DNA from: Persicaria tinctoria
Lineage: Eukaryota; Streptophyta; Magnoliopsida; Caryophyllales; Polygonaceae
DNA length: 64,000 bases
Reading direction: 5' to 3'
Assembly (NCBI GenBank): GCA_037127255.1
Contig: JBANSL010000001.1
Coordinates: forward strand, 33,382,001-33,446,000
In this document: piece after piece, positions 24,050 to 34,742 of the stretch
Layout of the letters: each line of letters starts with the position of its first letter
Numbering within the stretch: position 1 is the first letter of the stretch
Translations under genes and position numbers: made by a program
The notes under the pieces: generated by a model
Databases searched by the model: none
What the model was told of the DNA's origin: nothing
The model's input: only the letters and a program-made list of their open reading frames with translations

Positions 24050-25662
24050 AGTCGATGTCGACTAAACTCTCCTCGACGTCGAGTACACTAGTCGACTTCT
24101 TGGCAAGCTTTTCATTCTGGTCGATGTCGAGCAGGGGGTTGTCGATGTCGAGTTGGTTCTGGTCGACGTCGACTGGATTACTCGATGTCGAGTAGTCTGC
24201 TGCCTCCTTCTCCTCCATGTTTTGATCGGGTGTTTGTGTCTGCCGCCCACTCCTTAGATTCATGGCAGCTACCTGTCCTGTAGATTTACCTTAAAGGTTA
24301 GGTTCAGATGTTCCAGGGAGCGTACCTGATTGCTTGGGGACGGATGTAGCCAGTTGACCAATCTGGGTTTCAATCGATTTTCGTCGGATATCAATTTCTC
24401 CAAGCCTAAAGTTGACACCATGCAGCTGAGTGTCGATGGAATTGATAGATTGTTTGGTGTCTGAATGATTCCTCTGCATCTCCTCAAGAATGGTCTGCAG
24501 GTCATCTTTCTTACCTTCTCTGTCAGGGTGACCAAGAGCTTTGTAGAGAGGGGGATTTTGATGCTGGGGCTGATGATAATAGCTACAGTTCTAGTTCTGA
24601 TGTGGTCCCGAGTAGTGTCCCCCTGCATACCTTACCGTTTCGTGGGTTTCTGCTTGATGTACTTGATCGACGTGTGGGCACGCAATAGTGTTGTGCCTCA
24701 CAGACCCACATTCCAGACAAGGCTGATTTTTAGACAAAATTTTGACTTGTTTGGTAACACGGCGTACCTGGTCATTCTGGAATTGCTCCCTGACGTCTGG
24801 ATCAACCTCCTTTGGTAGCACATACAATGGGATAGATGGGGCAGGCCTTTCATAACTTTCGTTAGAAGAGGCCGCAGAAGTCTCATATGTGTTGTCGTAG
24901 TTGGCCGGCGTCTCAAACACCTTCTAAGCACGGCATGGAGTGTACTCAAGATACCCATAGATGGTGTAGTTGTTGATTATATCCTTTGTAATTGCATCTA
25001 GGCAGTTGAAGATGATCTCCTGAATGACGTGGGGTGGTTGTCCCTGCGTAGAACAGGATTTCATAAGCCTTTTGTAGCGCTCCCTGACCTGTGCAAGCAT
25101 TTCCCCTGGCTTTTGTCTGAAAGTCGTTATTTGTTGTCTGAGCGCAGCTGTCTTTGCAGGTGGAAAGAACTTGTTGAGGAAGAGGTCATGTAGTTCGTTC
25201 CTAGTGCGAATTGATCGTGCAGGCAATCCTTCCAGACACTGTTGCGCTATTCCAGCAAGGGACCAACGAAAAGCCTTTAGTTTTAGATATTCTAAATTAG
25301 CACCATCTGCAATAGCTTCACATAAATCTATAAAAGGGGTGACATCCTCTAAAGGACATTCGTTGATTCTTCCCCTAAATTGACTCCTCCTAATACTCCT
25401 TTGCGTTGGTTGGGACATGCCCAATCTGCTCCTCAAGTTCCCTTCTCGCGTTGACCTCGTGATTTACCCTTGCCTCCCACCGTTGCTGATTTTGTGTATA
25501 TTGCACCTCTCGTCGGGCGTGTTTTGCTTCTCTGGTGATGAGTTCCTCAATCCGTAGGCGGAGTTGCTCCAGCTCCTGTGCTGGTGTGAGCGGGACTGCA
25601 TTCTCGTTGTTGGATGTCGACATGAGTCTCCTCTTAAGCTTTGGTGAAGATGGAAGAAACAT
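24050..25662 (-). pseudogene. Element C gag, broken frame
   Basis: Pieces of gag are visible in order on the minus strand. They are an N-terminal helical part (25662-25390), a core with FRGRINECPLEDV and FLNKFFPPAKTAALRQQIT (25436-24924), and a CCHC zinc knuckle (CLECGSVRHNTIAC, about 24720). A tail with LRSGRQTQTPDQN (24263) and an acidic TCGA-encoded spacer (VDVDQ, DIDNP, DIDQ) follow. Frame changes and stops separate the pieces. It is more divergent from A and B than those are from each other. Confidence 0.7.
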
Positions 25663-25808
25663 TCTGGTTCGAGAATAGGGTCTATAGGCATGAGATCAGT
25701 TCTTCCCATGCACCTGAAAAACAAAAACAAAAAGAAGCAAGTAAAAAGAAACTAAAAGGCAAAAACAAATATAACGATAGGAACTAAAAAGGGCACGATT
25801 GATTGCTT

Positions 25809-25825
25809 CCCCGGCAACGACACCA
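25809..25825 (-). other. Element C primer-binding site
   Basis: The minus strand reads TGGTGTCGTTGCCGGGG three bases inside the LTR. It corresponds to the element A site with GGCGCC changed to GGTGTC. Confidence 0.75.
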
Positions 25826-25828
25826 ATT

Positions 25829-27572
25829 TGTTGTTGCAGGAGGATGTGTCAAGTATGAAATATAAATAAATATAAAAGCAAACTAACTCCCTGTCTCAGC
25901 AAATAAATACAAGACTTCCTCCTATTGTAGTAGAAGGCAGTCAGGATCGATCCACGAGGAAGCGTGTCAGTGCCCGCCTTTTCATTTCCAAATCTCAGCA
26001 CGATTTCGACCAGAACAGTCCTCGACTTTGAGTAAAGTAATCAAATTCGACCACATTGTCGAGTAAAACCGAAAACACAAACGAACAGAAAGCAAAAAAA
26101 CCAAGCGAAACTGGTCGATCTCGACCAAAACTCCTCGACGTCGACCAACAGTCCTCGACGTCGACCAAATCTCGTCGATGTTGAGTACACAGCGGAACAA
26201 AATTTGAAACTTTCGCCAGACAAAACACGAAACTGATGAAATAAAATCAATAAACTAAAGACTTCCAAGATCAGGGTATCAACACCACAAAGATAACCAT
26301 GTAAAATAACAAATAAAGGTATAAAAGATCATGTCTTTTCATCAATTAACCTTCGTTATTAACAAATAGGAAAATAGAGGCTTTCGCATAAACCCTAATT
26401 GTTACTAACCCTTTTTCACATAATTAATCCAAGTTGTATTAAGATCACTTTCGCTTCAATAACACAAACAAGGATCAACTTCAACTTTCGCAAAGGAATC
26501 ATGCTCATAAGGATAGAAGACGAAATGGAATCAAAAGATTGTACCTTTACCGCATCACCTTACACGACTACCGTCGGGCTCACCACGATCCTACAATTTG
26601 GGTGACTACTCGCTCTTCATCATGAATAAACACATCAATAACAAAAAGGAACTAAATTGCATTATTAAAATCAAAGAAAGCTTACAACCGATCGAATCCA
26701 AATCGTCTCTCAATTTCTCCAACCTCTCTCGGCCACAATTCTCTCTCTCTCTCTGTCTATGACTTGAATTGGAACTAAATTGGAAGGCCTAGAAAACAGC
26801 CCCTAAGGCTATATTCATAGTATTCATTCCTTAGCTATTCTAGGAAAGAATAATCTATCTATATCTAAACTTTCTATCTAAAAACATTAGGATAAAATTT
26901 GGAAATAAAATAATTATATCTAAAAGGAAACTAGGAGTAGTTGTGGATAAATCCTTCATGACTTGATATATCTTCTCTTGATTAGATAAAATATCTTGTT
27001 CCTTTCCTAGCAAGTAATCTATCTTCTCGGACTCCAACTCGATCTCGGACTCGGACTCGATTGGATTCTCCTCGACGTCGACCAAACTACTCGACGTCGA
27101 GTAGGATTGTTCTGCTCGACTTCGTGTGGAATTCTGGGCTCTGGAGTACTCAACTTCGACTAGAAGTGGTCGACGTCGAGTAGAATTGTCAGCTCTCAGC
27201 ATTCTGCTTTGTTCTTGAAACGCACTTTCCCGAGTTCTCGTTCGTCTGATTGACATATATGAGCATGCGTTGGAAAGATATTTTCGAGGTCTACAACTCT
27301 CATGAACGTATCAAAGCTTGATTCAGAATGATGAATGGAGAAAAGTGACGTTTTCTCCAGCTGCAGCATCTTTAGCTTCTTCATGACTTTCCTTTAAGCT
27401 CCAAAGTCCGCCCGATTTCTGCGAAATATAACAAAAACTTTTGTAGACCTCCATATATTGCAAATAGGTGTAAACTACATAGATTATGTACTATTATAGC
27501 CCAAATGTATGAAATGCAAGCACAAATCGATATAAATGTAAGTGTAAAACATGGCAATTTAGGCGCACAACA
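25829..27572 (-). repeat. Element C 5' LTR
   Basis: The LTR has TGTTGT...CACAACA ends. TCGA motifs cluster at 26120-26190 and 27065-27185, mainly with CG centres (for example CTCGACGTCGACC). The sequence GTTAA follows it and is a candidate target duplication whose partner would be outside the window. Confidence 0.8.
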
Positions 27573-27838
27573 GTTAACGTGCTTTTGCCGTGGACAGTGG
27601 CTTGCGTGTCGGGGATCCCTTATTATTTTTAAATATCAGGGGAGTAATCGTTTCACCATAATAATTTTTTAGGCTAATGAGTGAGCCTACGAGATTGTGG
27701 TGAAATTCGTGTCGTTGTGGTTTTACGATTCCTTTGCTCCCTATTCCTTTGTTAACCGTACGAACCTTTAAACGCTTGTGATGCAGGACCATCTTCTACA
27801 GATCCAGACACACCTATCATCTTAGAAGAAGGACCTAT
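27573..27838 (+). pseudogene. Element E: 3' end of a gypsy pol frame, first part
   Basis: The frame read across the site of element B (27838 joined to 36683) gives TDPDTPIILEEGP followed by MTRARAKKLQRDSF and stops at 36827. A GPMTRARAK-type C-terminus just before the 3' LTR is common in plant Ty3/gypsy polyproteins, as I recall. Only the end is preserved, and upstream sequence is open for a short distance only. Confidence 0.5.
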
Positions 27839-29709
27839 TGTTGTGATCTGAATCTGCCATGTTTTACAGTAACTTTTATATCGATTTCTGCATAAATTTC
27901 ACGCATTTAGGCTAAGAAAATACAGAATCTATATAGTTTATGTTTATTTGCCAAATTATGGAATCTACACCAGTTTCTGTTTAATTACGCAGAATTCGAG
28001 GAAATTTACAGAAGTTCTGAGAAAGGTTGGAAAAGCTCGAAAATCAACTACAGAAGTCCAAGGTCAAAGGACTACAGAACCAAGACGAATCAAGCTGGAA
28101 TACAGAGTTACTCGATATCGAGGTATTTTACTCGATATCGACAAAGAACGTCCGAGCAGACCTGGTCAAGCAGAGCATGATCGAGGAAACTGAAGACGAA
28201 GCAACCCGACTCTGGAAGCCTTACTCGATCTCGAGTAACCTGGTCGAGATCGACAAAACCTGATGCCATGTCCGGAGTCGAGGAGTTGTGCCAAGTTGAG
28301 AAGCCGAGGACTGAAGACGCCGAGCACCATTCTACTCGATCTCGAGGAGCTTACTCGATCTCGAGGACCCTAGCAGCACCTGATTGAGCCGGATTGAGCA
28401 TCAGCTTACTCGATCTCGAGTAGATTTGGTCGAGATTGAGGAAACTGTGTCCAAAGCCGCGTTACGCGGTTTGCTGTTCTACGCGGTTTGGGAGTCCTTG
28501 GAGCCGAAGGAATCTGAGTTTGGCCGAGATCTATCAACATCTATCTATGGAGAGAAGACCTATCAACACATGGAAAATTTACCTACTATAGATATAATTT
28601 CCCTTTTAGATTTAATTCCTTTATTGCATTTATTTATCATTAAGCTTTTAGATATATATAGAAATTTCTATCCTTGAATAGCAAGGATTAGAAGGCTATA
28701 AATAAAGCACATGGGGCTGATTTTAGGGACCATTCAATTCGCAAGTTAGAGAAGTACTTCCACAGAGACGGTTTAGGAGTTCGAAGGTTTTAGGGTTTTC
28801 GCATTCAACGAAAGTTGGTGTGCCGGGATTGTAAAAGCTTTGAATTTAGTTTAATGCAAGTTTCTTTTCATACATCAATGTCTGCTATTGCGATAAAGAG
28901 AGAGTAGTACACCCACTTCTGGGGTTGGGGTGAGCCCGACGGTGGCCATGTGAGATGACGCGGTAAAGGTTTGATCTTTCTATGCGATTCGTCTTCTATC
29001 CCTATGAACATGATTCTTTTGTGAGAGTTGAAGGTGAACCTTGTTTGTGTTATTGAAGCGAAAGTGATCTTAATGCAACTTGGATTAATTATATGAAAAA
29101 GGGTCAGTAACAATTAAGGTTTATGCGAAAGCCTCTATATTCCTATTTGTTAATAATGAAAGTTATTTTGATGGAAAACATGATCTTTTATGCCTTTATG
29201 TGTTACTTTGCATGGTTATCGTTGTGGTGTTGATACCCTGGCTTTGGAAGTTCTTTATATGTTGATTTATTTCTTCCGAAAGCTGCGATTATATGTTCGA
29301 AGTATGCGATTTTAAAGTTTCTATTTTTAAGTCGATCTCGATAAGTTGTTGTCAATCTCGATAAGTTGTTGTCGATCTCGAGTAGGTCTTAGTCAATATC
29401 GAGTACGTGTTGTCTGGATCTGGTTTCTGTTGTCGATTCTGAGTTAGGTTAGTCGAGATCGAGCAGCTTGTGTCTTTGCTTTTATTTTTGCTTTCGTTTG
29501 TTATTTCTGTCTTTGTTTCTTTGTTTCTGTCTATCTGTTTGCTTTTCTGTGAGATTTACAGCTACCTAGGATAGGCTGACACGCTTCCTCGTGGATCGAT
29601 CCTGACTTCCCACTGCTGCATAGGGAGAAAGTCGTGTAATTATTTGCGTGGGCCTAAATCTGGTTTGATCTATTTTCTTATATTTCATACTCGATTTCCT
29701 CCTACAACA
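27839..29709 (+). repeat. Element B 5' LTR
   Basis: This 1871-bp LTR pairs with 34743-36677. It lacks a roughly 60-bp piece present in the 3' LTR (about 35287-35348) and has other small indels, so the insertion is not very recent. TCGA motifs mostly have TC/GA centres, with a few AT. Confidence 0.9.
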
Positions 29710-29886
29710 CCTATGATTCGAGCTCGAGCTAAGAAGCTTCAAAGAGACTCATTCATGTTTGTGAGTCACGCATTGTTCTCGAGAAAGGTTCAACTCCCCG
29801 AGCCTACATTGAAGACCTTTATGTGCATAGGGATTCAAGAACCAATCGATCCACATTAGTCTTAGGAGTGCCGATTTTGGCTAAGT
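29710..29886 (+). repeat. Copy of element B's right flank inside its leader
   Basis: These 177 bp match 36678-36854 without gaps and with a few substitutions, including the CCTAT duplication and the MTRARAKK coding sequence of element E. Leader DNA, not host DNA, would be expected after the 5' LTR. Confidence 0.85.
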
Positions 29887-29902
29887 AGTCAGATCTCACT
29901 TT

Positions 29903-29960
29903 TGCGCCGTTGCCGAGAAAGGTTCAACTCCCCGAGCCTACATTCTGCGCCGTTGCCGGG
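29903..29960 (+). other. Element B duplicated primer-binding site
   Basis: TGCGCCGTTGCC occurs at 29903-29914 and again as TGCGCCGTTGCCGGGGAA from 29946. Between them is a 30-bp copy of flank sequence (GAGAAAGGTTCAACTCCCCG and onward) that also occurs at about 29780. Both PBS copies lack one G relative to element A. The neighbouring word TAGTCAGATCTCA is also present twice (29886 and 29984). Confidence 0.7.
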
Positions 29961-30024
29961 GAAGCTATTATTCGCGCCTTAGGTAGTCAGATCTCAATTT
30001 TCTTTTAAGTTACATTGTAGGTGT

Positions 30025-31503
30025 ATGCGCCGTTCTGGTCAACCACCTGAGTTTGATCGCTTAGATGATCCGGAACGCCTCTTACACATCCAAGCTAAGC
30101 TAAAAAGAGCCATGGTGGCCGCAGAAACACAAGAACAGCTAATTGCGAGGCTTACAAGGGAACCGACCGCTAAAGATGCTGCTATTGCCGCTGAGAAAGC
30201 AGGAAGGGAACAAGCAGAAGCTGAACTTGCCCTATACCCAACCACTGCAGATGACTATATGCACCCGACTCTCGTCGTGCCTGAATCGACCATTCTAATC
30301 TCTGAAAACAACTATGAAATTCGCACTCAATTCCTTATTGAAATTAAAAATCATGCTTTTCATGGTAGATTTAATGAATGCCCTCTGCGTCGTATTACCA
30401 AATTTACTAACATGTGTCGTACTCTTGCTGAAGGTACCACCTTGGAGTACGTCCTGATGAAAGCTTTCCGTTGGTCTCTGGCTGGTCCTGCATTGAAGTG
30501 GCTGGAGGGACTAAAACCACGATCCCTCACAACATGGGCTCAAGTAAAGCAGAAATTTCTCAATAAATCTTTTCCTCCTGCTAAGACAGCGCTCCTTCGC
30601 CAGAAGATCACATCTTTTAAACAGCATCCTGGGGAGCCGCTAGCAAAGGCTTGGGAACGTTATAAGGATCTACTGAGATCCTGCCCCACACATGGACAGC
30701 AACCCTGCATAGTTCAAGAGATCTTCTTCAATTCTCTGGACTTGGCTGAAAAGGACAGAATCAACACATATACTCACTATGAGTATCTGACAATGCCACC
30801 TGCTGACGCATGGGCTGCTCTCGACAAGCTGACCAATTATGACAACAAGTATGGGACTCCAGTCACCTATGAGGAGAACATCTACGCCAGGCCAGCACCA
30901 TCCATGCCCCTCTATGAGCCCCCTAAGGAGATTGATCCAGATGTAAGGGAGCAGTACTACAGGGACCAGAATAAGAAGCTCCTCAAACAAGTAAAGTATC
31001 TTTCTGTCAACCAGCCATGTATTGAATGCGGATCACAGAGGCACACCACTACTGAGTGCCCACACACAGAGCAAGTCAGGCTGGCAGAATACCATGAAGA
31101 GGAAGCTTACGCAGGGGGTCCTAATCGCTACATGGGGGACCAAAGGTTTCAGCAACCACAATGGAACCAAGGTGCCCCTAGGAACCCCCCGCCCTACAGA
31201 GCTCCAGGAAATCCAGAAAGGGACCAGAAAAAGGATCATCTACAGACAGTCCTGGAGGACATACGGAGGAATCATTCAGAAACTAAGCAGTCCTTCAACT
31301 CCGTCTACACTCAGATGCAAGGTGTCAACTCTAGGCTTGGAGAAATTGATACATGGAGGAAATCAGTTGATACACAGATTGGCCAGCTAGCAGCAGGAAT
31401 CCCTAGACAGTCAAGTTCACTCCCAGGATCTTCAGAACCAAATCCCAAGGGAAAGACTGGACACATCGCTGCTGTAAAAATTAGAAGCGGCCATCAGCTA
31501 TAA
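30025..31503 (+). CDS. Element B gag protein, 492 residues
   Basis: This intact frame starts at the Met that matches the start in element A (MRRSGQPPEF compared with MRRSGLPPEF). An N-terminal helical, Ala/Glu-rich part is followed by the retrotransposon gag core (about residues 85-260, with FRWSLAGPALKWLEG and FPPAKTALLRQKIT). A CCHC zinc knuckle uses C332, C335, H340 and C345, and a Pro/Arg-rich region and basic tail follow. Gag would assemble the virus-like particle and bind element RNA. The frame ends at a TAA where element A reads on into the acidic spacer. The same frame stays mostly open downstream, broken only by further stops near 31537 and 31669, so the gag-protease fusion has been lost by point changes. 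Confidence 0.85.
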   Translation: MRRSGQPPEFDRLDDPERLLHIQAKLKRAMVAAETQEQLIARLTREPTAKDAAIAAEKAGREQAEAELALYPTTADDYMHPTLVVPESTILISENNYEIRTQFLIEIKNHAFHGRFNECPLRRITKFTNMCRTLAEGTTLEYVLMKAFRWSLAGPALKWLEGLKPRSLTTWAQVKQKFLNKSFPPAKTALLRQKITSFKQHPGEPLAKAWERYKDLLRSCPTHGQQPCIVQEIFFNSLDLAEKDRINTYTHYEYLTMPPADAWAALDKLTNYDNKYGTPVTYEENIYARPAPSMPLYEPPKEIDPDVREQYYRDQNKKLLKQVKYLSVNQPCIECGSQRHTTTECPHTEQVRLAEYHEEEAYAGGPNRYMGDQRFQQPQWNQGAPRNPPPYRAPGNPERDQKKDHLQTVLEDIRRNHSETKQSFNSVYTQMQGVNSRLGEIDTWRKSVDTQIGQLAAGIPRQSSSLPGSSEPNPKGKTGHIAAVKIRSGHQL

Positions 31504-32450
31504 GAGCCAGAGGTCGGAAAGCAGCAGGACGAATGAGAACAGCAAGTCGATATCGACCAGACCTTGGTCGATATCGACAAAAGGCAACTCGATATCGAGG
31601 AAGGTCTACTCGATATCGACGACAGAATAGGCCAGCCTTCGTCTGCGCAGCACAACAACTCGACACCGTAGAAACTGGTCGAGATCGAGAAGAACTTGTT
31701 CGAGATCGAGGAAGATCAAGCCGAGATCGAGAAGGTTGCTACACCTCCGACATCTGTTCTGGCTCCGAATCAGAAAAAGAAGCTGCCCTTCCCAACAAAA
31801 TCTCCAAAGGACCCAGCAGATAAGAAATTTCAGCGCTTCATCAAGATGCTTCAAAAACTCAATGTTACCATCCCCTTCACAGAAGCTCTCAATGAAAAGC
31901 CATCCTATGTCAAATTCCTGAAGGAGATTCTGAGCAAAAAGAGATCAATGGCTGAAATTACAGAGGAGTGCAACCATTTGAACATACTTGAGAAGAGGCC
32001 AGATCCAAGTAAGTTTTCTATAACCGTTGGATTTGGTCCATATAAAATTAATGCTTTATGTGATCTTGGAGCTAGTGTGAGTATAACGCCTTTAACAATT
32101 TGGTCCAAGATTAAGATAGGTGCCCTAGAATCTATGGATGCTAGACTTTATATGACCAACAACACGGTGGTCATTCCAACAGGCATGGGGGACAATGTGC
32201 CAGTCCAAGTAGGTAAATTCTTTGTCCCTACTGATTTCTTAGTTAGTGACATGCAAAAAGACCCCCCCCCCCCATTATTCTAGGAAGACCCTTCTTGGCG
32301 ACAGTGGATGCCAACATAAGCTTGAGGAAAGGAGTGCTCACTTTCAACATCAGTGGTGAGGTAATTGAGTATTCCTTTAATAAAACTGAAAGGCATACAG
32401 GTCCAATGGAAGAGGTAAAATCCATCTCAGCTGGCTAAATCTCTTGCGGT
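31504..32450 (+). pseudogene. Element B acidic spacer and aspartic protease, frameshifted
   Basis: The gag frame continues through an acidic spacer encoded by a TCGA array (VDIDQ, VDIDK, LDIEE, LVEIEK, LFEIEE) into a protease domain. The catalytic Asp is at 32062-32064 in CDLGAS, and VPVQVGKFFVPTDFL follows. A run of twelve C at 32262-32273 shifts the frame just before the ILGRPFLAT motif, which continues in another frame. The protease would cleave gag. Two stops in the spacer and the shift make this copy defective unless the C run is a sequencing error. Confidence 0.75.
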
Positions 32451-32468
32451 GAGCCCAAGGTAAGAAAT

Positions 32469-33296
32469 ATGACTCCTGAAGAGCTGGAAAAAAGGGATAT
32501 GGAGGCCCAGGTGGAGGAGATCATGGCCATCCTAAAGGAGGAAACAGAGAATTCACTCGACACAGACCAAGGTACGTCGTTATGGACTAACTATTTTTCG
32601 GATGCCTTGACAGGATGCAAGTATAGGGTCGTAGTCGATCAGAATTCCTCGATATCGAGGACTGTGGTCGATCTCGACCAAAACCAGAAACCTCCACCAG
32701 CACCAGCGTCGTCGAGCAGACAACCTGAAGCGCGGCCCTCCTCAAGATCGAGTACGCTACTCGAGATCGACCAACCCTCCGCTGCATCGACTTCAACTTC
32801 TTCGACGCTGATTTCACCAGACGGGCCAGACTCCTCGAGATCAACTAACCTTGTCGAGATCGACCAAGCCTCACCTTTCCCAGCTCCTGCATTCTCGAGC
32901 AGTCCACCACCAGAACCTGAAGAGTTATCGAGATCGAGTACCCCTACTCGAGATCGACCAAACACCGTGGTCCCTGATTCCGTTTCTGCAAAGGTAAGCC
33001 AAGGTATGGATCTTTCTTCTCCTATTTCCATTAAAGATTTATCTATACATGGGAGAGGTTTTCCTTGGTATGTGCGCTTATGTAGGATTTCCAATGTTGA
33101 ACCTAAGGAGTATGAAGTTGGAGACAAGCTCTATGATTCCAAATCCAAAGATCATTGGTTCCCTAACAAATTCAACAAGAACAGGATGGGACCTTTCGTG
33201 GTGAACAAGATCCATTCCGGAGGATTGCAGCTGATGGACAAGAATGGAATCCTATTTGAAGCCCAAGCTACATGGGCCCTGCAAATGCCACCTTGA
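32469..33296 (+). pseudogene. Element B spacer and integrase C-terminal remnant
   Basis: This 275-residue frame starts with MTPEELEKRDMEAQVEEIM and crosses a Pro/Ser-rich spacer whose DNA is a TCGA array (32630-32970). It ends with VGDKLYDSKSKDHWFP, MGPFVV and a short C-terminus. The last 65 residues resemble the GPF/Y-type C-terminal domain of gypsy integrases, which follows the catalytic core in complete elements. The core and the whole RT-RNase H region are absent, so this is a fossil or a repurposed chromatin/DNA-binding tail. The frame is intact in B and degenerate in C. Confidence 0.55.
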
Positions 33297-34742
33297 GCTC
33301 AATGGAGAAAGTCGGCCTAGCGACTATAAAATCTAGAGCTTGTACATATACATTTACTTTTTGGACATTATTTTGTTTGTTTTCTATTGTGGGTATATGT
33401 CTTCCATATTTCAGGTCTATGGGATAAGCTATATTCGGACTCGGCCCAAGCATTTACACTCGAGATTTTGAAGCCATGCACACATGTCTAGTGAGTTTCT
33501 TTCCTTACCCTTTTTTTATACAGTGAGGACACTATAATGTTTAAGTATGGGGTGGGGGAAGGGCTTACTTTGTACATATTTTGATATATTTGACATTATT
33601 TATGCATTATTTCTTGAATTGCTTATGCATGGCTATTTTGGAAATCATTATTGAATTATGTGTTTATACGCATGTTTTCCAAAGTTTGAAAAAAAAATGA
33701 CCCCCATTGAAAATTTTGATTAATGTCATGGAAGCTTTATATTTAACTCGACGATGCAAAATTGGATTCATTAGAGATATAGCTTGAAATTGCCTAGTAA
33801 AGGGAAGTCACAATGAAGTGCATATTTTGATGAAAACCATGAAAGGAGGTAAAATTTGATATTGCTTTTGACATGTTGCATGATAAGAGGTTAGAGGACT
33901 TTATATTTCCATATAATTCTCATTGTTTATAATCCTATCCTTACCTATGTTTATGCATCACAAAAGCCATATTATGCCTTATTTCATATTTTGCTTCACA
34001 TGATCTAAAAATTGTCATTCTTTACCTTATTTCCTATCCGGGGATTATGTTGAGAATGATGTTACATTTTGGAGATTATCATATGGTGTTTGTGTTGTTG
34101 TTATCATATATGGAGTTTGGTAGGAGATTGGTTGAAAAATATGGAAAATTTAATGAGTGAAAGAAAATCCAATCACCTCAGGAGATAAAGGTAGATTGAC
34201 CCTGCTCGCTGAGATAATAGTTTGGCGAGAAGGGACACAGGTGAGGAGTCCAAAGCACTAAGTATCCGGGGCCATTCATGACACCCATGTTTGCGACTCG
34301 TGAGAAGACAGTGCTGAGGTTAGAGAGGTAAAAGCATATTATTGATAAAAGCATTATGAAAGATGACGAATCTTATGAAGAAGGAATGTGAAAGTGCAAT
34401 TTGGAAATACTCCATTTCCCCGGATCATTAGCACCACATTGCTAAAAATTGCCCACCTTCAACCTTTTACCAATCTACTCCTTATTTGAGCTTAAATTAA
34501 AGTCCTCTTGATTATTAATGCTTTGTCACTTATGAATTGTTTTGCATAACCCTCCTTTTATGAGTAGATGTTGCTTTTTATTGCATATGCATGGAATTGT
34601 GACACTAGTACCTTTTCGAGGATGGTAATTGATTGTAGGGATATATAAGAATGAATATAAGATGTTGAGAGTTTTGATTTCTCCCCCTGAATGACAATTA
34701 AAAGTATTGCTTGAGGACAAGCAAGCTTAAGTATGGGGTGTT
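33297..34742 (+). mobile_element. Element B 3' untranslated region and purine tract
   Basis: No coding frame is present. The conserved AAGTCGGCCTAGCGACT block lies at 33308-33341. The region from about 33500 on matches A (12382-13620) and element 0 (1-621), including a GTATGGGGTGGGGGAAGGG word at about 33545. It ends in AAGTATGGGGTGTT before the LTR. Confidence 0.75.

Larger units (their letters stand above)
21106..27572 (-). mobile_element. Element C: TCGA-family gypsy element, truncated at left by element 0
   Basis: The right LTR (25829-27572), its primer-binding site, gag, a protease remnant and an integrase C-terminal remnant are present on the minus strand. The 3' UTR and left LTR are missing at 21105/21106, where element 0 ends, so element 0 probably inserted here and the rest lies outside the window. 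The protease region is broken by an internal deletion and by a truncated LTR of the same family. No reverse transcriptase or integrase core is visible. Confidence 0.75.
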
